In this document: positions 1 to 8,631 of the stretch, piece after piece
Position numbering within the stretch: the stretch's first letter is position 1
Layout of the letters: each line of letters opens with the position of its first letter
Origin: Acidihalobacter yilgarnensis
GTDB lineage: Bacteria > Pseudomonadota > Gammaproteobacteria > DSM-5130 > Acidihalobacteraceae
Assembly: GCF_001753245.1 (NCBI RefSeq)
Contig: NZ_CP017415.1
Location: forward strand, 834,501-898,500
DNA length: 64,000 nt
Direction: 5' to 3'
The notes under the pieces: model-generated
Database searches by the model: none
What the model saw: the letters and a program-made list of their open reading frames with translations, nothing else
What the model was told of the DNA's origin: nothing
Position numbers and translations under genes: made by a program

Positions 1-117
1 CTCGATTCCATCAATATGCCGATTTTGCAGAAGGAGTTCGAACATATGACCCGCTATGGCCGCGCCGGCCTCAAGGCCGTTCTGATCGTCAGCCGCAGGG
101 AGCCCTCGCATGCCTGA
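1..117 (+). CDS. C-terminal end of unidentified protein (partial)
   Basis: An open frame enters from the left edge and ends at the TGA at 115-117, giving 38 residues that close with LKAVLIVSRREPSHA. It overlaps the ATG of the next gene (110) by 8 bp, so the two are translationally coupled. From memory, RimK-like ATP-grasp genes of this type often follow a GNAT/C39-peptidase family gene, and this tail could be the end of such a protein. Too little is present to identify it from sequence alone. Confidence 0.45.
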   Translation, partial: LDSINMPILQKEFEHMTRYGRAGLKAVLIVSRREPSHA

Positions 118-1582
118 ACCGCTTGTTGTCGTCGAAAATCTGACGGACTGGAAGGATAGTTATCCAGCGCTCAAGGTCGTCACCGTGCGCGACTATCTGA
201 GCGGTGCCATGGATGGGGCGGAAGATGATCTGCAGGTTATCAATCTTGCGCGCACCTACCGTTATCTCAGCGTGGGCTACTACACTTCCCTGCTCGCCGA
301 GGCGCGCGGGCACCGGGTGATCCCGAGCGTGCGCACCATCCAGGATCTGAGCCGCAAGGCGATTTACACCCTGGACACCGCCGACCTCGAACGCCTGGCG
401 CGCAAGACCGTCGGGCGGACACGCCAGGACGTCATCGTCAACGGCTTGGAGCTGATGCTTTACTTCGGGCAGACGCCGGCGCCGGAGTGGCAGGATCTGG
501 CGCGTCAGATATTTGATGCCTTCCGTTGTCCGGTGTTGCGCGTAGAGCTGCGCCGTCAAGGCGAATGGCGCATCAGCGCTATCCAGGCCGTGCACCTGCA
601 GACCCTGACCGTCGAGCAACAAGCCGCTTTTGCCGAAGCCATAGGCGTTTTTCTCGCGCGGCGCTGGCGCAAGCCGCGCAGCCGCACGCGTTACCGCTAC
701 GATCTGGCCATCCTGCAGAACCCGGACGAAAAGCTGCCGCCGTCCAACCGTGGCGCGTTGGCGCAGATGGTGCGCGCGGGCAAGGCCGTGGGTGTGGACG
801 TCGAGCTGATCACGCGCAAGGACTACGGGCGCCTCGCCGAATACGATGCGCTGCTCATCCGCGAAACCACCAGCATCGATCACTACACCTACCAGTTCGC
901 CAAAAAAGCCGAGAGCGAAGGCATGGTGGTGATCGATGACCCGGATTCGATCCTGCGCTGCACCAACAAGGTCTATCTCGCCGAACTGCTCAAGGCGCAC
1001 CGTATTCCGCGCCCGCGTACCATCATTGTCAGCCGCGACAACCTCAATGAGTTGGAGGCAGCACTGGGCTTTCCCATGGTGCTCAAAATTCCGGACGGTT
1101 CGTTCTCGCGCGGCGTGGTCAAAGCCAATAACGCGGCTGAACTCAAGCGCCTTGCCGGCCAGTTCTTCAAGGATTCAGATCTGATCCTCGCGCAGGAATT
1201 CATGTATACCGAATTCGACTGGCGCGTAGGAATTCTCAACAACAAGCTATTGTTCGTTTGCCAGTATTTCATGTCCAAAAAACACTGGCAGATCCTCAAG
1301 CACGACGACAAGGGCGGTAGTGCGCAGGTTGGGAACTTCAAGACCTGGAACCTCGACGAAGTGCCCACCAAGGTGGTCAAGACCGCGCTGCGTGCAGCCA
1401 AATTATTAGGAGACGGTCTTTATGGCGTCGACCTCAAACAGGATGGCGACCACGTCGTGGTGATCGAGGTCAATGACAACCCCAATATCGATGCCGGGGT
1501 TGAGGACGGTGTACTGGGCGATGCCCTCTATCGGACCTTGATGGAGGAATTCGTACGTCGCATCGAAATGCGGGCGTCCTAA
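110..1582 (+). CDS. RimK-like ATP-grasp family protein
   Basis: The product has 490 aa. Residues about 1-230 form the long N-terminal region seen in RimK-family proteins with an extra N-terminal domain; residues about 280-485 are the ATP-grasp fold. The fold shows FPMVLKIPDGSFSRGVVKA (phosphate-binding region) and VVVIEVNDNPNIDAG (the acidic/Asn metal-ATP motif near the end). ATP-grasp ligases of the RimK group join an amino acid, often glutamate, to a carboxyl group of a protein or peptide; the substrate here is unknown. The start at 110 overlaps the upstream gene, and a GGGAG lies at 98-102. Length and motifs look intact. The family assignment is firm, the reaction is an inference. Confidence 0.85.
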   Translation: MPEPLVVVENLTDWKDSYPALKVVTVRDYLSGAMDGAEDDLQVINLARTYRYLSVGYYTSLLAEARGHRVIPSVRTIQDLSRKAIYTLDTADLERLARKTVGRTRQDVIVNGLELMLYFGQTPAPEWQDLARQIFDAFRCPVLRVELRRQGEWRISAIQAVHLQTLTVEQQAAFAEAIGVFLARRWRKPRSRTRYRYDLAILQNPDEKLPPSNRGALAQMVRAGKAVGVDVELITRKDYGRLAEYDALLIRETTSIDHYTYQFAKKAESEGMVVIDDPDSILRCTNKVYLAELLKAHRIPRPRTIIVSRDNLNELEAALGFPMVLKIPDGSFSRGVVKANNAAELKRLAGQFFKDSDLILAQEFMYTEFDWRVGILNNKLLFVCQYFMSKKHWQILKHDDKGGSAQVGNFKTWNLDEVPTKVVKTALRAAKLLGDGLYGVDLKQDGDHVVVIEVNDNPNIDAGVEDGVLGDALYRTLMEEFVRRIEMRAS

Positions 1583-1617
1583 CCCGCGGCGACAACGCGG
1601 CAATCGGGAGAATGCTT

Positions 1618-2307
1618 ATGGGCAAGCTCAAGCTGGTGATCGGCAACAAGAATTATTCCTCCTGGTCGCTTCGGCCCTGGTTGCTGTTGCGTTGGCACGG
1701 CCTTGCCTTCGAGGAAATTCGGGTGCCGCTGTACACCCCGGATTCAGCGGCACTGATCGAAGGATATTCGCCCTCGGGCAAGGTGCCGGTACTCCTGCAC
1801 GACGATCTCGCAGTCTGGGATTCGCTGGCGATCTGCGAATACGTGTCGGAAAGTCTGCTTGACGGGCACGGTTGGCCGGCCGATTCGACCGCGCGCGCGG
1901 TGGCGCGTGCGGTCAGTGCGGAGATGCATGCGGGTTTTCAGGCCGTGCGTACCGGCCTGCCGATGAACCTACGGGGACAATTCCTGTGGCGCTCGCCGGG
2001 TCCCGAGATAGAGGCTGAAGTCGCCCGCATTGCGGGGCTATGGGCGGATTGCCGGGCGCGCTTCGGGGCGGCCGGACCCTGGCTGTTCGGTGAATTCACG
2101 ATTGCCGACGCGATGTACATACCGGTCGTACTGCGCTTTCGCACCTACGGTGTGCCTCTGCCAGGCGATGCAGCGGCCTATGTGCAACACTGCCTGGAGC
2201 AGCAGGACGTGCGTGCCTGGTGCGAGGATGCCCGGCACGAGGTTGAAGTGCTTCCGCAATTCGAAGCGCGTGAGCTTTGGGAGCCGATGCCCGGCGGGGC
2301 GACCTGA
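1618..2307 (+). CDS. Glutathione S-transferase family protein
   Basis: The product has 229 aa. The N-terminal thioredoxin-like domain (about 1-80) carries NKNYSSWSLRPWLLL at the glutathione-binding start and GKVPVLLHDD plus DSLAICEYVSE, the usual cis-Pro and Glu/Ser region. The C-terminal half is helical (GPWLFGEFTIADAMYIPVV). This is a cytosolic GSH-conjugating or GSH-dependent enzyme with unknown substrate. ATGs occur at 1612 and 1618; the second is preferred because GGGAG at 1606-1610 lies 7 nt before it. The gene follows the ATP-grasp gene by 35 bp and is probably co-transcribed with it. Confidence 0.88.
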   Translation: MGKLKLVIGNKNYSSWSLRPWLLLRWHGLAFEEIRVPLYTPDSAALIEGYSPSGKVPVLLHDDLAVWDSLAICEYVSESLLDGHGWPADSTARAVARAVSAEMHAGFQAVRTGLPMNLRGQFLWRSPGPEIEAEVARIAGLWADCRARFGAAGPWLFGEFTIADAMYIPVVLRFRTYGVPLPGDAAAYVQHCLEQQDVRAWCEDARHEVEVLPQFEARELWEPMPGGAT

Positions 2308-2317
2308 GCGCGATCCT

Positions 2318-2545
2318 TCAGCCAGCGGCCGCACCTTCGCGAACCCGCTGGCGCCACTTGTAGAGGGCGATGCCGCCCCAAATCAGCTCGATCACGCCGA
2401 ATGGCCAGGTGCCGGCCAGCCAGCCGTAAGCCGACGACGCGAAACAGGAAAGAGCGAACAGCAGCGTGAACCTCGGTGCGCGCGCCTCCAGCGCGTAGAA
2501 CAGCATCATCAGGGTTACGGCGACGGCGCCGAATAGGGTCAGCAT
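2318..2545 (-). CDS. Small two-helix membrane protein
   Basis: The product has 75 aa with two hydrophobic stretches, about residues 2-18 (LTLFGAVAVTLMMLFYAL) and 26-58 (FTLLFALSCFASSAYGWL..WPFGVIELIWGGIAL), ending in a basic tail WRQRVREG. It resembles the many short uncharacterised inner-membrane proteins whose last helix ends in a W-KWRQR segment. It is convergent with the GST gene (10 bp gap). Function unknown. The hydrophobic pattern and codon use make it a likely real gene. Confidence 0.6.
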   Translation of the reverse strand: MLTLFGAVAVTLMMLFYALEARAPRFTLLFALSCFASSAYGWLAGTWPFGVIELIWGGIALYKWRQRVREGAAAG

Positions 2546-3543
2546 GAGGTGGTCCTCGGGAGCGTGGCGGTTGTTGTGAACCTTTGTGTGTCCATGGGGT
2601 CGATAAGGTATTTCTATTTGCTTGGGAGGTTGTGAACCCCTGAGGCAGTTTATCGACTGTGGTGGGATTGTTTCACGCGTCTTGAGCGGTGGTGTTCTTT
2701 ATGTGACTTGAGTGGGGATAGTCGGGTCGATTTGTTGGAAGCATCCATCCGCGTCGGTTAACTGGGATTGAAGGTGCTGTTAGTTGAAACGGAGGCATGA
2801 TTTCACACGCCTTCTGCGACGGAGTGCTTTCATGGCTCCGGCGCGGGCGTGCGAGTGACTTTCTTTGGACGAACAAAGAAAGTCACCAAAGAAATTCGCC
2901 CCAAATCGCCTTGGCCCTACGGGCAACCTCGCGTGAATACGGCTGGCCGGGGTCGCAGCCAAGCGCCATCCGGGCGCAGGCTGCTCGGCCCGGGTCCTCC
3001 GGGCCGATCCCGTCCAGCCGCATCCCCGCGAGGCAAGGCGATAAGGGGATAAATAAGGGACAAGCGAAGCGCGTCACAGACGCGAGGCGGCTTCGCCTTT
3101 GATCTTGATACCCGTTACGTCTTGCCTCGCCCGCAGGGACAAGGCGTAACGGGTACATTCCTTCCCCGGTTTCTTTGGGCGAGCGAAGAAAAAATCGCCG
3201 GGAGCAACTATCGCGCAAGCCCCGGAGGAGTGAGGCGCAGGGATGCGTCGAACAAAGGGACTCGGGCGCGTCGCCGAGTCAGATCAAAGGCAAGGAAGCC
3301 GATTCGTGCCCGAAACCCTGCGCTGGTATTTAATGATTGGTGGGTGAGGTGGTAATGTTTAAGGGAAACAAATGTCGGATTGCACGACTTCGGATATGCG
3401 CGCCGCGCTGGGTCAATGCAACAAAGCGAGACCTGAGCCTAATTTTTTCATGACCCTACTTTTTGCACGCAGGGGCTTGAAATCCAAAAAGGGATCTGAT
3501 CCTTGTTTGCGCAATATCTAGCCGATGGATGAGGTGATCTGAG
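2546..3543. other. Gene-free accessory interval with hairpins
   Basis: No convincing gene lies here; short open frames on both strands are rich in Arg, Pro and Ser and overlap each other. The centre (about 2850-3200) is packed with inverted repeats and resembles the TTTCTTTGG/CCAAAGAAA dispersed intergenic repeats of many gammaproteobacteria. The last 180 bp before 3544 are AT-richer and should contain the promoter of the IS-interrupted gene. Confidence 0.6.
2855..3155. repeat. Hairpin-rich dispersed-type repeat
   Basis: Three structures were read directly. (1) At 2855-2886, GTGACTTTCTTT and its exact complement form 12-bp arms around an 8-nt loop. (2) At 3064-3096, GCGAAGC pairs with GCTTCGC and encloses a second stem GCGTC/GACGC. 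(3) At 3109-3155, TACCCGTTACG pairs with CGTAACGGGTA, and the stem continues inward through a G-U pair and CTTG/CAAG. A degenerate echo of the first motif (TTTCTTTGGGCGAGCGAAGAA) sits near 3169-3189. The block looks like a mobile or REP-like intergenic repeat; no second full copy was seen in this window. Confidence 0.55.
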
Positions 3544-3811
3544 ATGATCGACTGGAACGAGATTTCAGCCATAGCGACTGCGTGTGCTGCAAGTTTCACT
3601 GCTTGGATGGCATTACTCACCAGAAAGGCGATCAATCAATCGAGATATGCCCTCCATCAGGGAAAAGAACAACACATGGATAACTTTCGTCCGGTCTGTG
3701 TTCTGGAGGCATATTCCGATGAGCACATGGATGTTACCAAAAGGAACCAGATCGTGATGGTTTCTCGTTGTGATGATAATTATCACTGTGTCATCAAGGC
3801 TCATCTGATTA

Positions 3812-4901
3812 CTCATAAGTCAGTAGATTAGGGAACAAATGGCGTCGACTTCGGTCATAATTGGGTATGAAGAACGATGGACGGACATTGACCCGCGAGA
3901 CGCTGGAAGCGATGCGCTTCATGGCGCTGGAGCGGATGGTGGAAGGCGAATCGCCGGCAGCGGTCTCGGCGTCGTTCGGGATGCACCGGACTTGGGCGTA
4001 CAAGGTACGGCTGAAGGCGCGCGGGCGCGGCCAAGGCAAGCGGGCCCTGCAGTTGCGGCGGGCCCCCGGGCGGCGCCGGAAGTTGACCGATGCCCAAGGA
4101 CGGCAAGTGTTCCGGTGGGTCAACGGCAAGAACCCGCGGCAGTATGGCTTCGACTTCGGTTTATGGACACGCCAGATCGTGCGCGAACTGATCGCACAGC
4201 GATTGGGCGTTTCGCTGAGCTTGGCCTCAGTGGGCGCGTTGCTGGCGCGGGTCGGCTTGACTGCGCAAAAGCCACTCCAGCGTGCGTATCAGAGGGACCC
4301 TGACGCGATCGAGCGCTGGCAACGGGAAACCTATCCGGCGATTGCTCGCCAAGCCAAGCGGGACAAGGCCGATATCTATTTTTGGGACGAGTCAGGTTTT
4401 CGTGCCGACTCGGTGCACGGCAAGACCTGGGGCGCCAAAGGACACACGCCGGTCGTCTCGGTGCCCGGACAACGGCAAGGGATCAGTGCCGCCTCGGCGG
4501 TCAGTGCCAAGGGGGCGTTCTGGTTCGCGACTTACAAAGGCGGCTTGAACGGCGACCTGTTCGTGACCTTCCTGCAGCGCCTGATGCGCGGCCGACGCAA
4601 GCCGCTGCATCTGATCCTCGATAATCTGCCTGCGCACAAGACCCGCGCCGTCAAAACGTATGTCGCCAAGTCAAAGGGCAAGTTGACGTTGCACTTCCTG
4701 CCCGGCTATGCCCCGAACTCAATCCCGACGAGCTGGTCTGGAGCCACGCCAAGCGCACGGGCAATGCCCGCCGGCCGTTGCGGGCCGGAGAACGTCTGGA
4801 AGATCGCATCCAGTTTCAACTCGCCAACATGGCCGCACAGCCGAATCTGATCCGCTCGTTCTTCAGGCACCCAAGTGTTGCCTATATTACTGACTGCTGA
4901 G
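3812..4901 (+). mobile_element. IS630-family insertion sequence, full length
   Basis: The element is 1090 bp and flanked by a TA duplication (3810-3811 and 4902-4903), the IS630/Tc1 hallmark. Its terminal inverted repeats can be read directly: left CTCATAAGTCAGTAGATTAG against right (complement) CTCAGCAGTCAGTAATATAG, then GGAACA against GCAACA. It contains one transposase gene that carries a frameshift. A deleted relative lies at 28341-28928. Confidence 0.9.
3867..4900 (+). pseudogene. IS630-family transposase, frameshifted
   Basis: The ATG at 3867 begins an N-terminal helix-turn-helix region (SPAAVSASFGMHRTWAYKVR). The DDE core follows with first Asp in YFWDESGF (about residue 175) and second Asp in LHLILDNLPAHKT (about 255). 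At 4713-4717 the expected PGYAPELNPDELVW reads PGYAPNSIPTSW because one G is missing. The -1 frame from 4715 restores ELNPDELVWSHAKR and runs to TGA 4898-4900 inside the right terminal repeat. As written, the protein lacks the third catalytic acid and is probably inactive unless ribosomes slip -1 there; no canonical slippery heptamer is visible. Confidence 0.85.
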
Positions 4902-5232
4902 TAATGTAGGTAGTGGGCCCGCAACGGACATTCTCCTGAAAATCTATTTTTTGCCATCGAGTGAGAATCCATTAATAAAAAATCTGGGAATTGTACTCGC
5001 GGCAGGTAATAAAATTGATGAGGTGAGTATCCTGTTCTCACGGGATATTCACAAGGAGCTGAATCTTAGTTTGACAACACTGCCTGAAAGGTCAGGCGGC
5101 CAAGCAGCAGCGCGAGAGTCGTGGAACATCATATTGACCTACAAAGACATCTTCGGCAGGACATTTGAAACCCACCACACGAGTTGCGCAACTCAGCCAT
5201 GGACTGTTCTGTCTCCTGCTGGTGGATTTTGA

Positions 5233-5749
5233 GCTGGCAAGGTGCTTTGCAAGAGAAATTCATGGGTTTGCACATCGAGGATATCCGGGGTTGGATTCTG
5301 AATCCAATCATCTATAGAGCTTTATGTATGGTTTCTGACACGAATCAAGATCCTGAGGTTGACGCACGCAATGGGGTCGAGAGCACGTAATGGGGTTGGG
5401 TCTCGTATTGTGGCATTAACTATCATTCGCTATGGCGGCCTCTATGGCGCGCGTTCTGCGTATTAAATTTCTCGGAGTGCGACAAGTCGAGGCCTGAGCC
5501 AGATATTATTATTGGTTAACTTAAATTCGATTAAGTTGATGACTTCGTCCTAAGTCGCCACCAGTTGGCTAGATATTTTCTGATTGTTAAACAGCTCAGA
5601 GCGTCCGCAAAGTGCAAACTGGCCGACGATCTGGTGGGGGAATGTGAATAATCGGTCAGCGACGTGTTGCCATTTTATCCCCCAACTTTTCCCCATCCCC
5701 ATGGTCTGACCAACCAGCACTTATCGGAATGTTCTGACCGGGAGAGTGA
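5233..5749. other. Gene-free interval
   Basis: An AT-rich stretch between the interrupted gene and the lipoprotein gene. No credible reading frame, RNA gene or repeat was recognised. The final 100 bp presumably hold the lipoprotein promoter, but no clear -35/-10 pair is visible. Confidence 0.4.
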
Positions 5750-6262
5750 ATGAAAACACAGGCAGGATGGATGATCGGGCTGGTGGTCGCGACCGCGACG
5801 CTGGCCGGTTGCGATGTGCCGGTGGGTTACCCAGGTCCGGTGTTGTATCCGGTGGTGCCGATCTATGGTGGCAGGTCGCATGATGAGGATCACCGGGACG
5901 GGCGTGATGGGCCGCCGCGGGGTCGTTATGCGCAGCCGATGGGCTCTGTCGACGGGCGTGGGTATGACCCGCAGCATATGCCGCCGCCGGCTCCACCGGT
6001 GGGAGCGTATCCAGATCGCTATCCACCAGCGGACCGTGGGCGTCCGGGCGATCAGCGGCGGGCCGGGCAGGTAGATCGGCGTCGAGAGCCTGCGCCGCCG
6101 CACGATGAGCATCATCAGCGGCAGGATCAGCGCCAACAAGACCGCCACCCGCGACAGGACGAGCGCAAGCGCGAGGATCAGCAGTCGCAGCAGCAGGATT
6201 ACCCGTCGCAGGACGGAGCGGGGCAGCGCGCGTATCCCCTGTTGCCCACCACGCGCCCCTGA
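5750..6262 (+). CDS. Putative lipoprotein with Arg/Gln/Asp-rich tail
   Basis: The product has 170 aa. The signal peptide ends in the lipobox LAGC (Cys21), so the mature protein should be lipidated; Asp at +2 would favour inner-membrane retention by the E. coli Lol rule. The rest is low complexity: Pro/Gly/Tyr/Arg to about residue 115, then a strongly hydrophilic DEHHQRQDQRQQDRHPRQ-type tail. A GGGAGA at 5741-5746 sets the start. Compositional bias prevents a functional call. Confidence 0.65.
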   Translation: MKTQAGWMIGLVVATATLAGCDVPVGYPGPVLYPVVPIYGGRSHDEDHRDGRDGPPRGRYAQPMGSVDGRGYDPQHMPPPAPPVGAYPDRYPPADRGRPGDQRRAGQVDRRREPAPPHDEHHQRQDQRQQDRHPRQDERKREDQQSQQQDYPSQDGAGQRAYPLLPTTRP

Positions 6263-6363
6263 GACGGGCGTAATCGGTCGGTGCACGCGGCCGGATTCAG
6301 ATGTTCAGGAACTCGTTCGCCTTCCCTGTTGTCGACAGGCCGGGGTCGCTCGATGCGATCCCA

Positions 6364-6400
6364 CCGGCGCCCGGACCTCGGGTGCGCCGGTCTTTTGTTT
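6364..6400 (+). terminator. Rho-independent terminator after lipoprotein gene
   Basis: CCGGCGCCCG and CGGGTGCGCCGG form a GC-rich stem with a small bulge, followed by TCTTTTGTTT. It ends only 18 bp before the next ATG, so it could also act as an attenuator for the small secreted protein gene downstream. Confidence 0.65.
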
Positions 6401-6418
6401 GGCAACAGAGGAGGTTTC

Positions 6419-6724
6419 ATGTCTGGACATCGACCAGCGAGAATGATTTTGGGGGCCGCACTGGCTATGGGCATGCTCGCGAGCACGGCGGCGTTTGCTG
6501 GATCGCAGAGCAGCGCGAGCGCCGGGCCTGATATGCATGGTTCGTTCAAGATGTACGCCAAGCCGTCCCACGGCCAAAGCACGATGCCGGGCTCGGCGGG
6601 TGCGGGCGGTAACAGCGGTGGCACGAAGCACAAGCTCAGCCTGTACGGTCAGGGTGGCATGCAAAGCCAGTTCGGCTCCTCCGGCATGGCCGTCAAAGGC
6701 GGCGCGCAAGGCTCCAACGGTTAG
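6419..6724 (+). CDS. Small secreted Gly/Ser-rich protein
   Basis: The product has 101 aa. GAGGAGG at 6408-6414 fixes the ATG at 6419. A signal peptide (MILGAALAMGMLASTAAFA, cleavage about residue 27) is followed by a Gly/Ser/Met/Lys-rich mature part (KPSHGQSTMPGSAGAGGNSG). No cysteine, no catalytic motif and no known family recognised. It lies directly downstream of the lipoprotein terminator hairpin. Function unknown. Confidence 0.6.
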   Translation: MSGHRPARMILGAALAMGMLASTAAFAGSQSSASAGPDMHGSFKMYAKPSHGQSTMPGSAGAGGNSGGTKHKLSLYGQGGMQSQFGSSGMAVKGGAQGSNG

Positions 6725-6761
6725 CCCTCCCGACTGACGGGGCTGTTCTGGCCCCGCCTCT

Positions 6762-6793
6762 CCAGCGCGAAGCGCACGCTTCGCGCTGGTTTC
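6762..6793. terminator. Perfect 13-bp hairpin between convergent genes
   Basis: CCAGCGCGAAGCG and its exact complement flank a 2-nt loop and are followed by TTT on the + strand. It lies between the 3' ends of the secreted-protein gene (+) and the amidohydrolase gene (-), so it probably serves as a bidirectional terminator. Confidence 0.6.
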
Positions 6794-6821
6794 CGCTCCC
6801 AGCCGTCCGTCGTAGGCGGCG

Positions 6822-7991
6822 TTACTTCCCGCCGAGCAGATCCTCGACCAGCGTGAGCCACAGGCCGATGCCGTGGCCGATGGCGGCATCGTTGAAGTCG
6901 TAGGCGCAGCTGTGCAGCGAGGACGGATGCGCGGCGTCCTGTACGCCCAGCCAGAGATAGGCGCCGGGCAGGCGCTGGGTGTAGAAGGAAAAATCCTCGG
7001 CGCCCATCGAGGGCGTCGGTGGGATTTCGCTCTCGTGCAGACCTGCGACGCGCGCGGTGGCGCGGCGCAGGTCTACGACCTCGGCGGCGTGGTTGAAGGT
7101 CACCGGATACTGCGGCCGGTAGTCGAGTTCGATCTCCATGCCGTAGAGCGTGGCGACACTGCGGGCGGCTTCTTCCATCGCCTCGCGGATGCGCGCCTGG
7201 GTGTCCGGCTGCAGGGTGCGTACGGTGCCGGCGATGTGCGCCTCGGCCGGGATCACGTTGTACGCAGTGCCGGCATGGATCTGGGTGACGGTGATCACTG
7301 CCGGGTCGGTGGGGGCTGCGATGCGTCGCGTGAGCCCGGACAGGGCGCCGACCAGCGCGGCGGTGGCGCCGGCGGTGTCCTGGGTGCGGTGTGGCCAGCC
7401 GGCGTGGCCGCCGCGGCCGCGCAGGTGGATGTCCCAGGCGTCGGAGGCGGCCATGCATGGGCCTTCGAGCACCGCGAACTGGCCGAGCGGGAGGTCGGGC
7501 CAGTTGTGCAACCCGTAGATACGTTCGATGCCGAAGTTCGGCCAGCGCGGATCTTCGAGCATGGCGCGGGCGCCAGCTTCGCCCTCCTCGGCAGGTTGGA
7601 ACACGAAGGCCACGGTGCCAGCGAAGTCGCGCCGGGTGGCCAGTGCGCTGGCGGCGCCGAGCAGCATTGCGGTGTGCCCGTCGTGCCCGCAGGCGTGCAT
7701 CACGCCGTCGCGGGTGGAGCGGTGTTCGCGCTGCGCGCACTCGGTCAGCGGCAGCGCGTCCATGTCCGCGCGCAGGCCGATGGTCGGGCCAGGGCGCTCG
7801 CCGTGGAGCAGGGCGACGACGCCGGTGCCGCCGATGCCGAAGTGGGGCTCGTACCCGGCTTCGCGTAGGCGTTCGGTGACGTAGGCGGCGGTTTCGAATT
7901 CGCGGAAGGCAAGCTCCGGGTGGCGGTGGAGGTGTTGACGCCAGCCGATGGCGGTGTCGATGAACTGGGAATCGGGATAGCGGATGGTCAT
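6822..7991 (-). CDS. M20-family amidohydrolase (N-acyl amino acid/hippurate type)
   Basis: The product has 389 aa. Metal ligands of the M20D amidohydrolases are present: ADMDALPL, MHACGHDGHTAMLLGAA, VFQPAEEGEAGARAMLED, GLHNWPDLPLG and, near the C-terminus, PSMGAEDFSFY. These cytosolic enzymes hydrolyse N-acyl amino acids or similar amides. The frame is open for 60 codons further upstream, but MTIRYPDSQFIDTAIGWRQH at 7991 is the natural family start. It stands alone. Confidence 0.88.
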   Translation of the reverse strand: MTIRYPDSQFIDTAIGWRQHLHRHPELAFREFETAAYVTERLREAGYEPHFGIGGTGVVALLHGERPGPTIGLRADMDALPLTECAQREHRSTRDGVMHACGHDGHTAMLLGAASALATRRDFAGTVAFVFQPAEEGEAGARAMLEDPRWPNFGIERIYGLHNWPDLPLGQFAVLEGPCMAASDAWDIHLRGRGGHAGWPHRTQDTAGATAALVGALSGLTRRIAAPTDPAVITVTQIHAGTAYNVIPAEAHIAGTVRTLQPDTQARIREAMEEAARSVATLYGMEIELDYRPQYPVTFNHAAEVVDLRRATARVAGLHESEIPPTPSMGAEDFSFYTQRLPGAYLWLGVQDAAHPSSLHSCAYDFNDAAIGHGIGLWLTLVEDLLGGK

Positions 7992-8631
7992 GGCGTGATC
8001 TGCGACTCCTGTGGGACGGGGCGGTGCGGCCCCTGAAAAACGCAATGCATGCGGCGTGCCGCCGCAGCGGCGCCTGCATCCGCAGGGAAGCGGGCGGGAA
8101 TGCAGGCTCGATGCACCACTCGGACGCGGGCATGCACCGGGATCGACGGTGAGCCTGCAGCGTATCCTCATGAGGTATAGCGTAAAAACTGTGTGGAATG
8201 TCGCTTGGAAGGCGGTTACGCGCGCTGACGCCGTTGGTTGGGGATTTTTTTACTGGTTTTCTCGATCATATGCAGGGTGTGCGTACCTCCTCCTGCAGCC
8301 AAATCAGCGGGTAGCGCTAGTACGGATTGACCATGAACACGGTTCGGTTTGGCGTAATAGTGCGGCGTTCGTTATCGAGCGTGGCGACGTTGGGGCTGAA
8401 TGGGGCTGAATAGAGACGTGAGTTTGCTCATGGATATTTCCCGTGAGCGTGGCGGATAGCAGGGGCATGATTGCGTGGAGTAATTTGGGAAGCCGAAATG
8501 AATGCCCATCAGAATGCTCGGCCAACCGGCGGATGCCCCTTTTCCATTGACTGATAGTATAAACATCGTGCAGGTGGGGGGCGGAATCACATTCCAGCAC
8601 CCCAACTTGCTGAACGAAAACGAGAGAAGGG
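7992..8631. other. Gene-free divergent interval
   Basis: This 640-bp region separates the minus-strand amidohydrolase from the plus-strand permease. Open frames here are short, overlapping and without family resemblance. No RNA gene was recognised. Confidence 0.4.

Larger units (their letters stand above)
3544..5232 (+). pseudogene. Hypothetical 198-aa protein gene split by IS630
   Basis: The 5' part (3544-3810) encodes an N-terminal hydrophobic segment (ISAIATACAASFTAWMALL) and then a soluble region. The 3' part (4903-5232) begins in the same frame once the element at 3812-4901 and one copy of the duplicated TA are removed, reading HLI-NVGSGPATDILLKI and ending TVLSPAGGF. The joined frame is 199 codons with no stop. 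The LxNVGxGPAxDI motif is common in single-TM proteins of unknown function with a beta-sandwich C-terminal domain. As it stands, translation enters the element and stops at 3829-3831 (ITHKSVD). The 3' half has no obvious start or promoter of its own. Confidence 0.75.

Noticed and set aside
89-1000. 303-codon minus-strand frame inside the RimK-like gene
   Set aside because: It is antisense to a clearly conserved protein and results from GC-rich codon bias.
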